A stretch of DNA of 64,000 nt from CAYPPG01 sp964412555 (GTDB taxonomy: Bacteria; Hinthialibacterota; Hinthialibacteria; Hinthialibacterales; Hinthialibacteraceae), in assembly GCA_964412555.1 (NCBI GenBank), contig CAYPPG010000039.1, positions 1-64,000 on the forward strand. The letters are read 5' to 3'. Each line of letters starts with the position of its first letter. Position 1 is the stretch's first letter. Positions 60,344 to 64,000 of this stretch are shown here, piece by piece. The notes below the pieces were generated by a model. The model made no database searches, was not told the DNA's origin, and saw nothing but the letters and a program-made list of their open reading frames with translations. A program made the translations under genes and the position numbers.

Positions 60344-61910
60344 CGAGAATCAACTTGTAATCGATACTATCGACGAGTGCTTCCCACGACGCTTCTATAA
60401 TGTTGTCGGAGACACCTATCGTAATCCATTCGCGTTCTCCATCGGTCGATTCGATCAATACGCGAGTTTTTGCCGCTGTTCCCCGTCCGGTGTCCATAAT
60501 ACGGACTTTAAAGTCCGTTAGCCTTACTTTACCGAGTTGAGGATAATGTTCTTCCAGCGCTTTCCGTAGTGCTGTGTCCAATGCATTGACCGGTCCGTCT
60601 CCATCTCCTGCCATGAAAAATATTTTATCACCGACTTTGACCCGTATGGTTGCTTCCGACCAAGGGGAATCCGAAGAATGCTGTTCGACCAAAACCCGGT
60701 AAGCGACAAGATCGAAAAAGGAACGGTGTTTCCCCAACTCTTTCATAATAATCAATGCAAGAGAAGCATCGGCGGCTTCAAAAAAGTAACCTTCATTTTC
60801 CAATTGCTTGACTTTTTCGAGAATCCGCTTGGCAACCGGGCTGTTTTTTTCCAGTTTGATCCCCAGTTCTTCCGCTCGATGGAAAATGTTGGATTGACCG
60901 GAAAGTTCGGAAACCAGTACGCGTGTGCTGTTCCCGACAAGTTCCGGATCGATGTGTTCGTAGGTTTTCGAGTTCCGTTGAACGGCACTGACGTGAATTC
61001 CACCTTTGTGAGCAAAAGCGCTTCTTCCCACATACGGTTGATTGGACAGGGGAGGGATATTGGCCAGTTCGCTGATGAACAAGGACAAATGGGTTAATTC
61101 TTTCAATTGTTCCGGAGACACTACATCGTAACCCATTTTGATCTGTAGACTGGGGATGAGGTTCGAAAGATCTGCATTCCCGCATCGTTCTCCAAAGCCA
61201 TTGAAGGTTCCTTGAATATGAGTAGCGCCCTCCAAAACAGCCGCCAACGCGTTTGCATTTCCACAACCGCTGTCGTTGTGCGTGTGTATACCTAACTGTT
61301 TTTCGATGTTTCCTTTGATTGTTCGTGTGATCTCCTGAATTTCATGTGGCAGGCATCCGCCATTGGTATCGCAGAGAACAATGACATCTGCTCCTGCGGA
61401 TTGTGCTGCATTCAATGTCTGTAATGCGTAGTCGGGATTGTTCTTGTAACCGTCGAAGAAGTGTTCTGCGTCATATATCACGAAGCGGTCATTTTGTTTC
61501 AGATATCGGACGGAATCTTCGATCATCTTCAAATTATCGGAAAGTTCGACTCTGAGCGCATGGAGTACATGAAAATCCCATGTTTTTCCAAAAATCGTGA
61601 CGACTTCGGTTTCCGCTTTCAGTATTTCGGATAGATTCGGATCGTTTTCAGGAGCATTTCTCGCATGGCGTGTGCTTCCGAATGCCGTGATTTTCGCGTG
61701 TTTCAAATCCAAGTTTTTCACTCTCTGAAAGAAAGCGATATCTTTCGGATTGGAACCTGGCCATCCGCCTTCAATATAGTCGATACCGAATTCATCCATC
61801 CGAAGGGCAATACGTACTTTGTCATCCACGGATAAATTCACCCCTTCGCCTTGTGTTCCATCTCGTAAAGTTGTGTCAAATACATCAATTTTTGGGGCCA
61901 AAAAAACCAC
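60327..61910 (-). CDS. cimA: (R)-citramalate synthase
   Basis: Condenses pyruvate and acetyl-CoA to citramalate, the first step of threonine-independent isoleucine synthesis. The 527 residues fit the long CimA type. The HMGL-like TIM barrel starts KIDVFDTTLRDGTQGEGVN, with GGWPGSNPKD, CDTNGGCLPHEI, HTHNDSGCGNANALAA, and GTFNGFGERCGNADL. The C-terminal LeuA allosteric dimer domain covers ~400-520 (SEATIRVKVGDKIFFMAGDG). The GTG start at 61910 has AAAGGCG close by; a TTG at 61901 is possible. The FAD oxidoreductase gene overlaps its end. Confidence 0.93.
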   Translation of the reverse strand: MVFLAPKIDVFDTTLRDGTQGEGVNLSVDDKVRIALRMDEFGIDYIEGGWPGSNPKDIAFFQRVKNLDLKHAKITAFGSTRHARNAPENDPNLSEILKAETEVVTIFGKTWDFHVLHALRVELSDNLKMIEDSVRYLKQNDRFVIYDAEHFFDGYKNNPDYALQTLNAAQSAGADVIVLCDTNGGCLPHEIQEITRTIKGNIEKQLGIHTHNDSGCGNANALAAVLEGATHIQGTFNGFGERCGNADLSNLIPSLQIKMGYDVVSPEQLKELTHLSLFISELANIPPLSNQPYVGRSAFAHKGGIHVSAVQRNSKTYEHIDPELVGNSTRVLVSELSGQSNIFHRAEELGIKLEKNSPVAKRILEKVKQLENEGYFFEAADASLALIIMKELGKHRSFFDLVAYRVLVEQHSSDSPWSEATIRVKVGDKIFFMAGDGDGPVNALDTALRKALEEHYPQLGKVRLTDFKVRIMDTGRGTAAKTRVLIESTDGEREWITIGVSDNIIEASWEALVDSIDYKLILDEQKI

Positions 61911-62131
61911 CGCCTTTCATGTAAATTTACTTTATTCATTCATAGTAAAAAGAAGAACGAAAAAAACGAGACCACCGTCCTTTTTCATTCCGAATTGTAA
62001 TCGTGTCTGCCAGTTTGTGAATGATATTTCAGCGATTTATAGAGAATTTACTTCGTCTCTGCTCATTCACTTCGAATCATTGATTATATCAATAGTATAG
62101 AGAGGCAATCACTTCAACATGTTGAGCCGTT

Positions 62132-64000
62132 TTAGAAATGATTCCAATGTTGTATGCCGGTATTCGGTTTCTCTTCAACATGCAATGCATGATCGAGCCA
62201 TAAGAAAGATCCATCTGCTGTAATCACACGAAGAGTGTACATTCCGGCAGATATACCAGCGGGAACGATTCCCGTCAAGGTGTTGCAATTCCATCTAGTG
62301 ATTTGCTGGATGGGAATTTCATCCAAATAAGCCTGATAACCGGAGGGGAGAGCAAATCCGCTGCCACGAATCGCAAAGGAATACGGGCCGTTTTCAGTTG
62401 TGAGATTGACACTCTCAGGTGATACGCTTTGAATCGAAGCCGGAGATGGGAAGGGGATATCATTGGCTTGCAGCCATTCTAAACTGTTTCTCATGATTTC
62501 GGTTCCCTCGTTCGGAGACAGGACTTCCAGTGGAAACGCCAGAAAAACGGCACGGTATGTACACGCATCGACGGTAACTCCGACAGTACGTTGTGTATCG
62601 CCATCGGCGATAAATGCAGGCTGTGTGATGGTGTCATCTAATGAGCCTATATCGTCGGCAAAATTGTCAACGTTTTCGGGGAATGTAAGAGTGAATGTTT
62701 GTCTATCCACACCAACAGGTGTGTCGCCGGTTCCTTGAATGGAGAAAACTGAATGATCCCGTTCGAGTAATTCCACCCGCAAAACTTCCTGTGAAAAAGC
62801 CGCTTCTTCCTTATCATCGAAATAGTCCATCCCGGAAAGAAAGAGAGTGCCTCCTTGTGTCAAGTATTTCATCAAGGCGGTTTCGAAAAGATGACGGGGA
62901 TTGAACATCTCGATATATTCGATGGATTCTTCATTTTGGATGAGATCGAGGCTTTTTTGAGAGAGAAACCAAATAACGGTTTTATATTCCATCAGATAAT
63001 CTGCAGTCGGAAAGATCCTTCGTGCGCTGACATCCCAGACAGTATATTCTCGTCCCAATTCTCCTAGTCGATCTTCATAATAGTCTTCAAATGTTTCGCC
63101 GTTGTCGTCATCAACCAATAAAATGTCACCCTGCGGTACATCGATTTTCAGTATCCGCGCCCAAACCGGAATGGCATATTGTTTTCCTGTGGTTTCATTT
63201 TTCAAGATCAAATCCGTATCGAGGTCACCCCCTGTCAATTCCGGTTGAATATGAATGCTTAGGTCTACATTTATTTTTCCATTTGGAGAGAGAGTAAACT
63301 GTTCATCGGAGATTTGGATTTGAGGCAGTAACGATCGGTTGACCGGTTCAAGTGAATAGTCACATTCATTCTCGTCAATATTGATGATGGTCAAGCGGCG
63401 GAGGATATCTCTTTCCGAAAGTCGCATATGTGCTCCGAAACCGAGTAGGGGAGGCAGCACGATGGTATCGACGGTCAAAGCAGCCTCCGCATCGACTCTT
63501 CCGGCGCCTCTTTGCAAAACCGGTGCGTCATTGGTAGTGGAAATATAGATAGGATGTCTCGCGCTTAATGTAATTGCCGACTTGATCCATGTGGCCGGCC
63601 ATTCCGGATGAAATTGCCGTAAGATCGCAGCCAATCCCGCTACCCGCGGTGTGGACATGCTGGTTCCATGATACCATGAATAACCCGATGCCACAAAACG
63701 AGGGTTGTTGACGACGTCGTTTTGCGTAGCGTTGAAAGAATTATTTCCGACCGCAAGCACATCCGGCTTTAGGGAATAATCGACGCTGGGACCCTGAGAA
63801 GAGAATCCCGATAATAGATCGGGATTAGCGGTTCGTGATGTGAAGGTAAGACCTTCAATTTCAATTCGGACATTATTCGAGTTCAATAAGGTTTCTTTAA
63901 GCATCAATCCACTTGCACGATCGATGATGAGACTTGGAATGGTTGTTTCATTGCCGGAGAAAGTGGTGAAACTGTCAATAGAATTGTAAAAGAGAACACC
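62132..64000 (-). CDS. Subtilisin-family (S8) secreted protease, C-terminal part (5' end outside the window)
   Basis: An open frame reaching the window edge; 622 residues visible. The first ~35 residues (GVLFYNSIDSF, TTIPSLIIDRASG) look like the end of a protease-associated (PA) insert. The catalytic Ser is in YHGTSMSTPRVAGLAA (residue 114 of the visible part); the Asp and His lie off the window. After the protease come a beta domain (~190-270), a region reading ILLVDDDNGETFEDYY that may be a T9SS-independent GATase-like fold, and a C-terminal IPT/TIG-like Ig domain (IQSVSPESVNLTTENGPYSF, YTLRVITADGSF). Confidence 0.85.
   Translation of the reverse strand, partial: GVLFYNSIDSFTTFSGNETTIPSLIIDRASGLMLKETLLNSNNVRIEIEGLTFTSRTANPDLLSGFSSQGPSVDYSLKPDVLAVGNNSFNATQNDVVNNPRFVASGYSWYHGTSMSTPRVAGLAAILRQFHPEWPATWIKSAITLSARHPIYISTTNDAPVLQRGAGRVDAEAALTVDTIVLPPLLGFGAHMRLSERDILRRLTIINIDENECDYSLEPVNRSLLPQIQISDEQFTLSPNGKINVDLSIHIQPELTGGDLDTDLILKNETTGKQYAIPVWARILKIDVPQGDILLVDDDNGETFEDYYEDRLGELGREYTVWDVSARRIFPTADYLMEYKTVIWFLSQKSLDLIQNEESIEYIEMFNPRHLFETALMKYLTQGGTLFLSGMDYFDDKEEAAFSQEVLRVELLERDHSVFSIQGTGDTPVGVDRQTFTLTFPENVDNFADDIGSLDDTITQPAFIADGDTQRTVGVTVDACTYRAVFLAFPLEVLSPNEGTEIMRNSLEWLQANDIPFPSPASIQSVSPESVNLTTENGPYSFAIRGSGFALPSGYQAYLDEIPIQQITRWNCNTLTGIVPAGISAGMYTLRVITADGSFLWLDHALHVEEKPNTGIQHWNHF

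Overview
The window reads as one chromosomal segment of a free-living, Gram-negative-type heterotroph with moderate GC content (by eye, not computed). It has short intergenic gaps, ATGA gene overlaps and AAGGAG-type ribosome sites. Secreted beta-helix and glycan-active proteins, Tat-exported oxidoreductase and isomerase-like proteins, a DUF1080 protein, HGSNAT/DUF5009-type membrane proteins and many small palindromic repeats are typical of poorly cultivated lineages around the PVC and FCB groups (Planctomycetota, Poribacteria, Hydrogenedentota, Sumerlaeota). No rRNA or other marker here decides the phylum, so this placement is inference. I saw no phage, insertion sequence, CRISPR array, tRNA or rRNA.

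Layout. 0.3-3.8 kb: TCA-cycle genes icd and mdh, a metallo-beta-lactamase-fold hydrolase and a PII protein. 3.8-6.6 kb: two glycosyltransferase-like genes directly behind PII. 6.6-9.6 kb: a Zur-like regulator and a zinc ABC importer (znuA, znuC, znuB) with a palindromic operator over the promoter. 9.7-16.3 kb: secreted peptidase, beta-helix protein, glycosidase-like protein and heparinase-family lyase. 16.7-25.6 kb: ArsR regulator, MazF-type toxin-antitoxin pair, esterase, an NfeD pair, methyltransferase, GT39-type glycosyltransferase, thpR and a DUF5009-type membrane protein. 25.8-36.6 kb: more secreted beta-helix and carbohydrate-active proteins, interrupted by two signalling proteins with cysteine-rich PAS domains. 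37.0-38.8 kb: a corrinoid-activator-like iron-sulfur ATPase. 39.0-42.2 kb: a 1070-residue secreted repeat protein. 42.5-51.7 kb: housekeeping genes (guaB, dCMP deaminase, leuS, a ComEA-like protein) mixed with a GntR regulator and a Tat-exported isomerase-like protein. 51.7-61.9 kb: a glycan-assembly neighbourhood (two GT4 enzymes, LegB-like dehydratase, Gfo/Idh/MocA oxidoreductase, GNAT, UbiA-type prenyltransferase, FAD oxidoreductase) ending in cimA. 62.1-64.0 kb: the C-terminal part of a subtilase that runs off the window.

The most notable structure outside genes is a family of short palindromic repeats related to GGAGCGCGGACATC...GTCCGC. At least ten copies are scattered between genes, and one lies in frame inside the GT39-type gene. 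Other hairpin elements occur at 10991-11212, 30825-30997, 55233-55278 and 56932-56969. The most unusual proteins are the 1070-residue protein with tandem N-terminal domains and six LDxFGxVH-type repeats, and a 119-residue protein whose second half is almost entirely Asp and Glu.
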